The notes under the pieces: model-generated | The model's input: the letters and a program-made list of their open reading frames with translations, nothing else | What the model was told of the DNA's origin: nothing | Database searches by the model: none | Translations under genes and position numbers: made by a program | Part shown: positions 41,831 through 50,104 of the stretch, piece by piece | Numbering within the stretch: position 1 is the first letter of the stretch | How the letters are laid out: every line of letters starts with the position of its first letter | Source of the DNA: CAXTSE01 sp035554115 | Lineage (GTDB): Bacteria > Actinomycetota > Actinomycetes > Actinomycetales > Microbacteriaceae | Reading direction: 5' to 3' | DNA: 64,000 nucleotides | Assembly (NCBI GenBank): GCA_035554115.1 | Contig: DATMIW010000045.1 | Location: forward strand, 62,001-126,000

Positions 41831-42523
41831 CTATTCGACCGTGATGTGTTTGCCATCCGTGTCCTCCTGGTCTTGCAGCCATTCGACCACGTATTCGTCT
41901 TTAACGGCTAGCCAAACTCCCTGGCTGCCAGCGACTGCCGACTGAAATTCTCCAGTTGGCCCCAACTTCCACTGCTGAGCGATGAAGATGTCGCGAGGCT
42001 CGGGGTACGTCGAAAACCGTGACCCCTCATCGAATAGACCGCCGACCCACACCCCGGAGTCGATCCGAATTCGTACCCATCCCTCGCCGACAGTCTTGTT
42101 GCCGTAGTCCCAGGCTGTGGGAGTGTCGTTCGCTTCTTGAGAGCGGGTGAGCTTGGGACGAATCAATCGTTCCCAAGACGTAAGGGGCTTCTCAAGGATG
42201 GGTACCTGACCGTAGACGGCCCAGGCGACGACGTACGGGACTGCGACCCCGCAGGCGAGGAATGCAATGGCAACTCCGATCACGTTGGTCGCGACAAAGA
42301 CGCGCACATCGAGGACTGCGACGGCTACCTGCTCATGAAAAAGAATCGCGTAGATCGAATCAAATATTGCACTCGCAACTACTGCTTCCAGAACCCGCGC
42401 GGCGACCGAACGGTCGGCTGCGCGCGGCCCGCGAAGTTGCACGCGCGATGCGGCGAACACCACACCTGGAACAAGCAACGCCAGATAGAGGACCACCTGA
42501 AACGAGGTCGAGGGGAAGGTCAC
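41831..42523 (-). CDS. DUF6338 family protein
   Basis: The function is unknown. The product is 230 aa: three N-terminal hydrophobic helices (VVLYLALLVPGVVFAA, VVASAIFDSIYAILF, IAFLACGVAVPYVVAW), then a cytoplasmic part with PTAWDYGNKTVGEGWVRIRIDSG, VWVGGLFDEGSRFSTYPEPRDIFI, matching the DUF6338 pattern. GTG start at 42523 follows a leaderless TAGCTT box by six bases. It is AT-richer than its neighbours and lies just beyond the 3' end of a tRNA gene, which may mean it was acquired. Confidence 0.72.
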   Translation of the reverse strand: MTFPSTSFQVVLYLALLVPGVVFAASRVQLRGPRAADRSVAARVLEAVVASAIFDSIYAILFHEQVAVAVLDVRVFVATNVIGVAIAFLACGVAVPYVVAWAVYGQVPILEKPLTSWERLIRPKLTRSQEANDTPTAWDYGNKTVGEGWVRIRIDSGVWVGGLFDEGSRFSTYPEPRDIFIAQQWKLGPTGEFQSAVAGSQGVWLAVKDEYVVEWLQDQEDTDGKHITVE

Positions 42524-42588
42524 GGGCCGAAGCTACGACAACCCACTGAAGTGCAAGCGCGCACCTAAGGAAACGGTGGATAACGCGG

Positions 42589-42659
42589 AGCGGATGACGG
42601 GAATCGAACCCGCGCTATCAGCTTGGGAAGCTGAAGTTCTGCCATTGAACTACATCCGC
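42589..42659 (-). tRNA. glyT: tRNA-Gly (anticodon CCC)
   Basis: Read on the minus strand, GCGGATG pairs with CATCCGC as the acceptor stem. The T-loop GGTTCGATTCC is intact and the anticodon loop TTCCCAA gives CCC, reading GGG. The discriminator base is T, as usual for bacterial tRNA-Gly. The CCA end is not fully encoded. Confidence 0.95.
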
Positions 42660-42744
42660 GTAGCGGGGCCATGAGCTCCACCGCGCACTATCTTATGCGC
42701 GGCTAGCCTGGAGGGACGAGCGCGAGGGAGCCCTGCGCGCCTCC

Positions 42745-42750
42745 TACACT
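42745..42750 (+). promoter_or_regulatory. -10 box for leaderless mRNA
   Basis: TACACT ends six bases before the ATG of dcd at 42757. Confidence 0.5.
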
Positions 42751-42756
42751 GGCCTC

Positions 42757-43362
42757 ATGCTTCTGAGCGACCGGGATATCAACGCCGAACTCGACGCGGG
42801 CCGCATCGGCCTCGAACCCCTCGACCGCGAGATGGTGCAGCCGTCGAGCATCGATGTGCGGCTCGACAGGTTCTTCCGCCTCTTCGACAACCACAAGTAC
42901 CCGTTCATCGACCCGGCCGAAGACCAGCCCGACCTCACCCGCCTCATCGAAACCAAGCCCGACGAGCCGTTCATTCTGCACCCCGGCGAGTTTGTGCTCG
43001 GATCCACCTTCGAGCTCATCACGCTTCCGGATGACGTGGCCGCCCGACTCGAAGGCAAAAGCTCTCTCGGTCGCCTCGGCCTTCTCACGCATTCCACGGC
43101 CGGATTCGTTGACCCGGGTTTCTCGGGCCACGTCACCCTCGAGCTCTCGAACGTCGCGACCCTGCCGATCAAACTGTGGCCGGGCATGAAGATCGGGCAG
43201 CTGTGCTTCATTCGCACGAGCTCGCCGGTCGACAACCCCTACGGCTCGGGGCAATACGGCAACCGCTACCAGGGGCAGCGCGGGCCGACAGCGAGCCGCT
43301 CGTTCCAGAACTTCCACCGCACCGATGTCACTGTCACCGACGCGGGGGCTTCGGGCAACTAG
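42757..43362 (+). CDS. dcd: dCTP deaminase
   Basis: Dcd converts dCTP to dUTP for dTMP synthesis; the actinobacterial enzyme is often bifunctional and yields dUMP. The product is 201 aa with the core LEGKSSLGRLGLLTHSTAGFVDPGF and, near the C-terminus, YGSGQYGNRYQGQRGPT. The ATG is likely leaderless. It is the only gene between the tRNA and the carotenoid block, and converges on idi. Confidence 0.95.
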   Translation: MLLSDRDINAELDAGRIGLEPLDREMVQPSSIDVRLDRFFRLFDNHKYPFIDPAEDQPDLTRLIETKPDEPFILHPGEFVLGSTFELITLPDDVAARLEGKSSLGRLGLLTHSTAGFVDPGFSGHVTLELSNVATLPIKLWPGMKIGQLCFIRTSSPVDNPYGSGQYGNRYQGQRGPTASRSFQNFHRTDVTVTDAGASGN

Positions 43363-43365
43363 CTG

Positions 43366-43388
43366 GGGTCTCGACAAGCTCGACCGCC
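43366..43388. repeat. Dispersed palindromic repeat, copy 3
   Basis: GGGTCTCGACAAGCTCGACC followed by GCC, right after the dcd stop. It shares its core with the repeats at 34816-34836 (inverted) and 34902-34925. Confidence 0.5.
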
Positions 43389-43397
43389 AAAGGTCGG

Positions 43398-43973
43398 CTA
43401 GCGACCGAAGGCGTGCCACTCGGCGAGTTGTAGCACCAGCCACGGGCTGAACGCGAACGGAGCGGCCTCGACGGCAACCCGCAGATCGGCGGGTTGTACC
43501 CAGCGCCACTCGGCCACCTCATCCGGAGCGGGCGTGGGGTCACCTGCTACCACAGCCTGGAACACCGGACAGATCTCGTTCTCGACGATCCCCGTCGCGT
43601 CCGTGGCGCGGTAGCGAAACTCGGGCAGCACGAGGTGCACCTCAGCGAGGGTGAGGTCCAGTTCGCGGGCGGCGCGACGGCTGACCGCTTCGGGGAGAGC
43701 TTCATCCGGAGCCGGATGGCCGCAGAACGAGTTCGTCCAGATGCCGGCGAAAGTGCGCTTCGTCAGTGCACGACGGGTGAGCAGTACGCGACCCGATTCG
43801 TCGAAAATATGGCACGAAAACGCCAGATGCAGCGGAGTGTCCCCGTCGTGGATGACAGCTTTCTCGGCCGTGCCGAACGGTATTCCTGCATCGTCGACCA
43901 GCACGACAAGCTCGGCGTCACTCCCGGTGGGAGCGAGCTGTGGAGGGGCGTCGTCGCCAGTGGAGGCTGTCAT
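43398..43973 (-). CDS. idi: Isopentenyl-diphosphate delta-isomerase, type 1
   Basis: Idi interconverts IPP and DMAPP, the five-carbon units for carotenoids and quinones. The product is 191 aa. It is a NUDIX-fold enzyme with the catalytic cysteine in NSFCGHPAPDEA and the second motif VENEICPVF; a modified NUDIX box AVSRRAARELDL lies between them. ATG at 43973 is chosen; a longer in-frame start exists. It diverges from crtB across 122 bp and feeds the same pathway. Confidence 0.92.
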   Translation of the reverse strand: MTASTGDDAPPQLAPTGSDAELVVLVDDAGIPFGTAEKAVIHDGDTPLHLAFSCHIFDESGRVLLTRRALTKRTFAGIWTNSFCGHPAPDEALPEAVSRRAARELDLTLAEVHLVLPEFRYRATDATGIVENEICPVFQAVVAGDPTPAPDEVAEWRWVQPADLRVAVEAAPFAFSPWLVLQLAEWHAFGR

Positions 43974-44095
43974 GCTGGCCGGTAGTCTGCTCACGTGAAT
44001 GGGTGTGCACTGCAGCCGTCGCTTAGGCGACAGGTCCAGCGTCACGCCGTGGGGGCGCGCTCTATCAGCCTAGCCAGGAAGCGCTCAGGTCTCCG

Positions 44096-45010
44096 ATGAC
44101 GCGATGGCCGAGACCGAAGCCCGAGGCTGTCGCGCGACTCGACCTCTATAGCGCCGTGGCGGAACAGGCGGCCGCCCTCGTGATTCGCCGTTACTCGACG
44201 TCTTTCGCTTTGGCGACTCGTCTGCTCGGACCGGCCGTGCGGCAGCCGGTCGAGAACGTGTACGCGCTCGTGCGACTCGCCGACGAGGTGGTGGATGGCG
44301 GGGCCGACGAAGCCGGTCTCGGCACCACCGCGGCGCGCGCCCTGCTCGACGAACTCGAGCGCGACACCGTGCGCGCCATCGCGGAGGGATACAGCGCCAA
44401 TCTGGTTGTTCACGCCTTCGCTCGCACGGCTCGCGCCGCGGGTTTCGGGCCGGAGCTGACGGCGCCGTTCTTCGCCTCGATGAGGACCGATCTGAGCACA
44501 AGCGAGCACAGTGCCGAAAGTTTCGCCGCCTATGTCTACGGTTCAGCCGAGGTGGTCGGGCTCATGTGCCTACGCATCTTCCTCACCGACACGGACCGCA
44601 TATATACGGATGCGGAGCTTGAGACCCTCGAGGTCGGAGCACGGGCGCTCGGTTCGGCGTTTCAAAAGGTCAACTTTTTGCGCGACCTGTCGGCCGACCT
44701 CGACGCACTCGGCCGCAGTTACTTTCCCGGCATCGATGTCGCCCGGCTCACCGAGGCTCAGAAACAGGAGTTGGTGACGGACATCGATTACGAACTGTCG
44801 GTGGCGGCCGCCGCGCTTCCCCTGTTGCCACGCAGTTCACGAAAGGCCGTCGTTCTCGCCTATGGGCTGTTCGCAGAGCTGGCGCATCGCATCCGGGCGA
44901 CCCCGGCATCCACCCTCGTGCGCACCCGGGTGCGCGTGCCGAAGCCCGTGAAGCTACGGATCGCGCTTCGCTCGTCCTTGAAGGGAACAGCCCGAGGAAC
45001 GACGGCATGA
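44096..45010 (+). CDS. crtB: Phytoene synthase
   Basis: CrtB condenses two GGPP molecules to phytoene, the first committed carotenoid step. The product is 304 aa. The first aspartate-rich motif is DEVVD (about residues 63-67) and the second is DLSADLDALGRSYFP; YCAxxxxG-type family context is present as VYGSAEVVGLMCLRIF. It leads a coupled operon (crtB-crtI-crtYe-crtYf-crtEb) joined by ATGA/GTGA overlaps. No crtE precedes it. Confidence 0.93.
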   Translation: MTRWPRPKPEAVARLDLYSAVAEQAAALVIRRYSTSFALATRLLGPAVRQPVENVYALVRLADEVVDGGADEAGLGTTAARALLDELERDTVRAIAEGYSANLVVHAFARTARAAGFGPELTAPFFASMRTDLSTSEHSAESFAAYVYGSAEVVGLMCLRIFLTDTDRIYTDAELETLEVGARALGSAFQKVNFLRDLSADLDALGRSYFPGIDVARLTEAQKQELVTDIDYELSVAAAALPLLPRSSRKAVVLAYGLFAELAHRIRATPASTLVRTRVRVPKPVKLRIALRSSLKGTARGTTA

Positions 45011-46584
45011 CCCGCACAATCGTCATCGGCGGGGGTATCGCGGGGCTGGCGACGGCTGCTCTGCTCGCGCGCGAAGGACACTCCGTCACCGTCGTGGAGA
45101 AGAACGCGCAGCTCGGTGGACGCGCGGGGGTGTGGGAGAAAGACGGTTTCCGCTTCGACACGGGCCCGTCGTGGTACCTCATGCCCGAGGTTTTCGACCA
45201 CTTCTATCGGCTGCTCGGCACGAGTGCGGACGAACAGCTCGACCTGGTGCAGCTCGATCCCGGCTATCGCGTCTACGGCGAAGGGCACCGCGACCCGATC
45301 GATGTTGGCGCGAATGTCGACGAGAATCTCGAACTGTTCGAGAGCATTGAGCGGGGGTCGTCGCGACGCCTCGGGCGCTACCTCGACCAGGCTCGCGAGA
45401 TTTACCAGCTTGCGACCGAGCGCTTCCTCTACTCGACATTCCAGAAGCTCGGGCCGGTATTCAGTGGTCGCGTCATTCGCAACGGACCGCGCCTTCTTCG
45501 CCTGTTGCTTCAGCCCCTCGACACTCTCGTCAACCAGACGGTGCACGACACGCGGCTACGACAGATCCTGGGCTATCCGGCGGTGTTTCTCGGCTCGGCT
45601 CCCAAACTTGCGCCCAGCATGTACTCGCTGATGAGTCACCTCGACCTGGTCGACGGTGTCCGGTATCCGATGGGCGGATTCGGCCGCATCATCCGGAGCA
45701 TTGCCGATCTCGCCACTGCGGAGGGTGTCGAGGTGCGCACGGGCTTTACCGTCAGCCGGATCCGGTCCTCGGGTCGGCGAGCCGTCGGCATAACCGGGAC
45801 GGATTCGCGCGGAACGACTGTCGACCTCGACGCTGAGGTGATCGTCTCGGCCGCCGACCTGCACCATACCGAGACAGTTCTGGTGACGGAACCCGGTCTG
45901 CGCAGCTACCCGGCCGAGTACTGGGAGAAACGCACAGCCGGTCCGAGCGCCCTGCTCATGATGCTCGGGGTGACGGGCGAACTACCCGAACTCGAACACC
46001 ACACACTGTTCTTCGCGAAGGACTGGGACGCCGGATTCGAGGCGATCTTCGGCGACAACACGCGCATTCCCGAGGTGCCATCGATCTACGTCTGCAAACC
46101 GAGCGGGGTGGATGCCGACACGGCCCCCGAAGGGCACGAAAACCTGTTCGTGCTGGTGCCGCTGCCCGCCGACCCGGCGCTTGGCCACGGCGGTGTCGAC
46201 GGGACGGGCGAGCCCGTTCTTGAGAGCCTGGCCGACCGGGTGGTGACCCAGATCGCGGAGTGGGCCGGGATCCCGAATCTGGCAGATCGCATCGTCGTGC
46301 GGCGCACAGTTGGCCCGGCCGACTTTGCGACAGACCTCAACTCGTGGAAAGGGTCAGCTCTCGGTCCCGCGCACACTCTGCGCCAGAGCGCGTTCTTTCG
46401 CTCGCGCAATGTGAGCACGCGGCTGTCGAATCTGTTCTATGCCGGGTCGTCGACAATTCCCGGTATCGGATTGCCCATGTGCCTGATTAGTGCGGAACTG
46501 GTGCTCAAACGCCTGCGCGGTGACACCTCGGTGGGCCCGCTGCCCGTGCACGATGGCGGCTACGGCTTTGGCGGCATCCGGTGA
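45007..46584 (+). CDS. crtI: Phytoene desaturase CrtI
   Basis: CrtI desaturates phytoene to lycopene using FAD. The product is 525 aa. The N-terminal dinucleotide fold is IVIGGGIAGLATAALLAREG, followed by GGRAGVWEKDGFRFDTGPSW. The C-terminal signature is FYAGSSTIPGIGLPMCLISAELV. ATG overlaps crtB and its stop overlaps crtYe. Confidence 0.95.
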   Translation: MTRTIVIGGGIAGLATAALLAREGHSVTVVEKNAQLGGRAGVWEKDGFRFDTGPSWYLMPEVFDHFYRLLGTSADEQLDLVQLDPGYRVYGEGHRDPIDVGANVDENLELFESIERGSSRRLGRYLDQAREIYQLATERFLYSTFQKLGPVFSGRVIRNGPRLLRLLLQPLDTLVNQTVHDTRLRQILGYPAVFLGSAPKLAPSMYSLMSHLDLVDGVRYPMGGFGRIIRSIADLATAEGVEVRTGFTVSRIRSSGRRAVGITGTDSRGTTVDLDAEVIVSAADLHHTETVLVTEPGLRSYPAEYWEKRTAGPSALLMMLGVTGELPELEHHTLFFAKDWDAGFEAIFGDNTRIPEVPSIYVCKPSGVDADTAPEGHENLFVLVPLPADPALGHGGVDGTGEPVLESLADRVVTQIAEWAGIPNLADRIVVRRTVGPADFATDLNSWKGSALGPAHTLRQSAFFRSRNVSTRLSNLFYAGSSTIPGIGLPMCLISAELVLKRLRGDTSVGPLPVHDGGYGFGGIR

Positions 46585-46907
46585 GTTTTCTCTATCTCGG
46601 CGCTCTGCTGATATCAATCGCGGGAATGGTGATTCTCGACCGTCGCTTCCGGCTGTTCTTCTGGGCTCCCGTTCCGCGGGCGCAGATGCGGGCCGCTGTC
46701 GTGCTTGTTGTAGGCGTGGTGTTCTTCCTCTTTTGGGACGTTGTCGGCATCGATCTGGGCGTCTTCTTCCGCGGCAATCCGGGTCTGCTCACCGGGGTTC
46801 AACTCGTGCCCGAGCTACCGATCGAAGAGGTCTTCTTCCTCACCTTGCTCTGTTACCTCACGATGAATCTCTACGGAGCCGCCTCCCGACGGGGGCGGGA
46901 CTCATGA
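46581..46907 (+). CDS. crtYe: Lycopene cyclase domain protein CrtYe
   Basis: One half of the heterodimeric C50 carotenoid cyclase. The product is 108 aa with three predicted helices (FLYLGALLISIAGMVILD, AVVLVVGVVFFLFWDVVGI, LPIEEVFFLTLLCYLTMNLY). The LPIEEVFF motif is typical of this cyclase family. GTG start coupled to crtI; ATGA overlap with the next gene. Confidence 0.9.
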   Translation: MSFLYLGALLISIAGMVILDRRFRLFFWAPVPRAQMRAAVVLVVGVVFFLFWDVVGIDLGVFFRGNPGLLTGVQLVPELPIEEVFFLTLLCYLTMNLYGAASRRGRDS

Positions 46908-47227
46908 CGTATTGGGCGCTCAACGCGGTCTTCTTAGGCGTCGTTGCTCTCATCGGAGTGGCTGCGATTGGTGCGCACCGGCGGCCGCGCTGGCGCGCCG
47001 TGGGTCTCACCGCAATCGTGCTGTTGATCGCGACCGCCATCTTCGACAACGTGCTGGTCGCCGTGGGCATCGTCGGCTACAGCCCGGATCGCATCAGCGG
47101 CGCATTCCTCGGCGTCGCCCCGCTAGAAGACTTCAGTTACACACTCGCCGCCCTCGTTCTGCTGCCCTCTCTGTGGCATGTGTTGGCGCCGCGCGGCGAG
47201 AGAGCTCCTCGAAATGAGGCCCCGTGA
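46904..47227 (+). CDS. crtYf: Lycopene cyclase domain protein CrtYf
   Basis: The other half of the cyclase. The product is 107 aa, also with three hydrophobic helices and the related motif APLEDFSYTLAALVLLPSLW. In Corynebacterium CrtYe and CrtYf together form the terminal rings of C50 carotenoids. Coupled to its neighbours on both sides. Ring type (epsilon or gamma) cannot be read from the sequence. Confidence 0.9.
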   Translation: MTYWALNAVFLGVVALIGVAAIGAHRRPRWRAVGLTAIVLLIATAIFDNVLVAVGIVGYSPDRISGAFLGVAPLEDFSYTLAALVLLPSLWHVLAPRGERAPRNEAP

Positions 47228-48099
47228 TCCGGGCCCTGTTTCTAACGAGTCGCCCGCTCAGCTGGATCAACACGGCGTTCCCGTTCGCGGCGGCCTACCT
47301 TGTGGGATCGCTCGTCGAGGGCGACGGGTTTTCGGTTGCCACGCTCGTCGTCGGCACGCTGTTCTTTCTTGCGCCCTACAACCTCGCGATGTACGGCATC
47401 AACGACGTGTTCGACTACGAATCCGATCTGCGCAATCCGCGGAAGGGCGGTGTCGAAGGCGCACTACTGCTGCCGCGCTGGCATCGGGCGACCCTCGTGG
47501 CGTCGGTCGCGGCATCCCTGCCGTTCATCGTGTATTTGGTGGTGGTGGGCACTGTGGCCAGCACCGCCGTGCTGGCCCTCAGCCTCTTTGCCGTTGTCGC
47601 GTATTCAGTGCGCGGGTTGCGGTTCAAAGAGCGCCCCGTGCTCGACTCGATCACCTCGAGCACCCATTTTGTCTCCCCGGGGCTTGTCGGGCTCGCACTC
47701 GCGGGCAGTGCGCCCACCTGGGCTCTCGCCAGCGCGCTTGCGGCATTCTTCCTGTGGGGCGCCGCGTCTCATGCCTTCGGGGCGGTGCAGGACATCCAGG
47801 CGGATCGCGCGGCGGGCATCCACTCGATCGCCACCGTTTTCGGCGCGCGGGCTACAGTCCGCCTTGCGGTCGTGCTCTATCTGCTTGCCGGCGTGCTGTT
47901 GCTCGGAACCGTGTGGCCGGGTCCGATTGCCGCTGTACTTGTAGTGCCGTACGCGATCAACGCGGCGCCCTGGTGGAAGGTGTCCGACGACAACGCGGCG
48001 GCAGCCAACCGCGGCTGGCGGCGATTCCTCGGGCTCAACTTTGTGAGCGGATTCGTGGTGACAATGTTTTTGATCGCGATGACAGCGCTGGCCCGCTGA
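47224..48099 (+). CDS. crtEb: Lycopene elongase, UbiA-type prenyltransferase CrtEb
   Basis: CrtEb adds two C5 units to lycopene, producing the C50 skeleton. The product is 291 aa with about eight transmembrane helices. Prenyl-binding motifs are NDVFDYESD (residues 60-68) and QDIQADRAAG near residue 190, the UbiA signature pair. GTG start at 47224 overlaps crtYf. Together with CrtYe/f the expected end product is decaprenoxanthin- or sarcinaxanthin-like. Confidence 0.92.
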   Translation: MIRALFLTSRPLSWINTAFPFAAAYLVGSLVEGDGFSVATLVVGTLFFLAPYNLAMYGINDVFDYESDLRNPRKGGVEGALLLPRWHRATLVASVAASLPFIVYLVVVGTVASTAVLALSLFAVVAYSVRGLRFKERPVLDSITSSTHFVSPGLVGLALAGSAPTWALASALAAFFLWGAASHAFGAVQDIQADRAAGIHSIATVFGARATVRLAVVLYLLAGVLLLGTVWPGPIAAVLVVPYAINAAPWWKVSDDNAAAANRGWRRFLGLNFVSGFVVTMFLIAMTALAR

Positions 48100-48120
48100 G
48101 GAACGATGCGAAGGGCGGGC

Positions 48121-48534
48121 TCAGCGAGTCCAGCCGAGGTTGCGCGAAAACCGCTCAAGCGTGACAACCATGTGGGCCTGGTCTTCGTCGGAGACGCCAT
48201 CGACCATCGTCTCCCGCATCTCATCAACCGAATCGGCGAGTCGGTCATAGGCGGCGGCGCCTCGGTCGGTGATCGAGTAGTGCTCGCCCGCCGTGACCCA
48301 TCCGCTCGCCACCAGCTCCGACAGCTCAGACGGGCCCGACTCTCCGAAGGGGTTGGCGGGCATCGCCTCGATCGAGTTGGCGAGATCGACGGCGCTGGTC
48401 GGGCCGGACACCAACGCTCTCAGAATGAGCCACTGAGTTCGAGAAACCCCGTACTGCTCAAGAACGACAGTGAGGTTCTCCTCTACGAGGCGCGCGACGA
48501 GAGGAATCCAGTAGGTCAAGGCGGAAGCGGCCAT
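48121..48534 (-). CDS. MarR family transcriptional regulator
   Basis: The product is 137 aa, the size of a MarR dimer-forming regulator. A winged helix is visible (VSRTQWLILRALVSGPTSAVDLANSI, then LVASGWVTAGEHYSITDRGAAAYDRL). A leaderless -10 box TAGCGT lies six bases before the ATG at 48534. It converges on crtEb with 21 bp between the genes. In Corynebacterium a MarR-type CrtR controls carotenoid genes in response to GGPP; that is a possible role here, not shown. Confidence 0.82.
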   Translation of the reverse strand: MAASALTYWIPLVARLVEENLTVVLEQYGVSRTQWLILRALVSGPTSAVDLANSIEAMPANPFGESGPSELSELVASGWVTAGEHYSITDRGAAAYDRLADSVDEMRETMVDGVSDEDQAHMVVTLERFSRNLGWTR

Positions 48535-48603
48535 GTTTCGACGCTAGTCGGAAGGTTGCCAGATCTGTAGAGATTGCACGGGATAGCACTCGGATTGGGG
48601 ACA

Positions 48604-49944
48604 CTAGGCGGGATGTGTCCGCACCTGGGCGGGGAGTTTCACCAGCAGCATCAAGATCAGTCCCGCCGCAATCACGATCACGATCCCCAGGATGCCCCAG
48701 TACGTCGCCCCGAAGATCGCCAAGAACGCGGTCCACAGCCCGGGGGAGAGGAACGAGGCGGCGCGACCGGTTGTGGCGTACAGACCGAACACCTCACCTT
48801 CGCGACCGTGCGGCGCGAGGCGAGCGAGGAGCGACCGACTGGCCGCCTGAGCCGGCCCCACGAACAGGGTGAGCAGCAGGCCGCCGACCCAGAAAGCGAG
48901 CACGCCGGCATCGTGCAGGAAGAACACGCCGAGTCCGGTAGCTACGAGACCGCTGAGCGCGGTCACGATGACAGCGCGCGGACCGAAGCGATCGTCGAAA
49001 CGGCCCGACACGATTGTGGAGAGCCCGGCCAGCAGGTTGGCGGCGATACCGAAGATGACGACGTCGAGGAAGCCGAAACCGAAAACCTGCGCCGCGATGA
49101 CGGCACCGAAGGTGAAAACCCCGGCGAGGCCGTCGCGGAACACCGCGCTTGCGAGGAGGAACCAGAAGGTAGCGCGGTTCTCGCGGAAGAGGCGTCGCAC
49201 ATCCTGCACCAACAGTGCGTAGCTGGCGAAGAACGGGACGCGACGGTCGGGTTTGGAGAGTGTCGATTCGGGGACGTTGAGGAAGATCGGCAGAGAGAAG
49301 AGAACGGTCCAGATGGCGCTGCCCAGGGCGACGAGCCGGAACGGCAGGCCCTGCTCGGTCGCCAGCCCGAACCAGTCGAAGGCATACGCGACGACAACAA
49401 GAACCAGGGCCACAATGCCGCCCAGGTACCCGAAACCCCAACCGAGCCCACTCACCCGGCCGATGGTCCTGGGGGTCGAAACCTGCACGAGCATCGCGTT
49501 ATAGGTGACGCCCGCGATCTCGCTCACCACAGTGCCGGCGGCGACAAGTGCGATGCCGAGCACGAAGAATGCCGGGGCGGCTTGGACGAAGAGCATCAGC
49601 GCCATGCTGACCACGAGCAGGCCGGTGCTGATCGCGAGAGACCGTTTGCGACGGCCCGAGGCGTCGGTGCGTTGCCCGAGCACCGGAGCAAGAACGGCGA
49701 TGAGGAACCCGGCGATGGTGATGGCCGCACCGAGTTGCGTCGCGAGGTCGGACAGGCCGGCCTCGTACCGGGGACTTCCTTTTCCCAATGCCGCGATTTC
49801 GGGCGGCAGGAACGCGTCGGTGGTCAGGTAGAGGGCGACGAAAATGAACGACAGGATCACTGTGTTGAAGGGTTGTGTGGCCCAGTCCCACAGGGCCCAC
49901 GAAAACACCTGTCGCCGCGGAATGACGGGCGGGGAGTCGGTCAT
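48604..49944 (-). CDS. Major facilitator superfamily transporter, UMF1/Atg22 type
   Basis: The product is 446 aa with 12 predicted helices. It resembles the UMF1 (Atg22-like) branch: SWALWDWATQPFNTVILSFIFVALY at the N-terminus, RTIGRVSGLGWGFGYLGGIVAL, and a central cytoplasmic loop with RRVPFFASYALLVQDVRRLF. Yeast Atg22 exports vacuolar amino acids; the bacterial substrate is unknown. A leaderless box TAGGTT lies six bases before the ATG at 49944. It diverges from the adhesin gene. Confidence 0.85.
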   Translation of the reverse strand: MTDSPPVIPRRQVFSWALWDWATQPFNTVILSFIFVALYLTTDAFLPPEIAALGKGSPRYEAGLSDLATQLGAAITIAGFLIAVLAPVLGQRTDASGRRKRSLAISTGLLVVSMALMLFVQAAPAFFVLGIALVAAGTVVSEIAGVTYNAMLVQVSTPRTIGRVSGLGWGFGYLGGIVALVLVVVAYAFDWFGLATEQGLPFRLVALGSAIWTVLFSLPIFLNVPESTLSKPDRRVPFFASYALLVQDVRRLFRENRATFWFLLASAVFRDGLAGVFTFGAVIAAQVFGFGFLDVVIFGIAANLLAGLSTIVSGRFDDRFGPRAVIVTALSGLVATGLGVFFLHDAGVLAFWVGGLLLTLFVGPAQAASRSLLARLAPHGREGEVFGLYATTGRAASFLSPGLWTAFLAIFGATYWGILGIVIVIAAGLILMLLVKLPAQVRTHPA

Positions 49945-50104
49945 GCACCGAACCTAGTGCCGCCAACCCTTTTGGGGGTGACCCGCTTTGGGGAATGCCG
50001 CGTTGTTCACCTCCCAGTTACCGTTGCCAGGCGGCACCCGAACGCCGTCTCGGTCGCAGTTCGTAGTTCCGGCCGGCCCTATTGCGCTTGTCCTGGAGTC
50101 CCCC

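Noticed and set aside
41573..41911. 112-codon plus-strand frame in the gap before the DUF6338 gene
   Set aside because: Runs into the DUF6338 gene from the other side, lacks a ribosome-binding site and shows no family features.
41596..42596. GAGCGGAT shared between the gap at 41596 and the tRNA-Gly 3' end, as a possible att pair
   Set aside because: Eight bases is within chance over 1 kb and there is no integrase gene.
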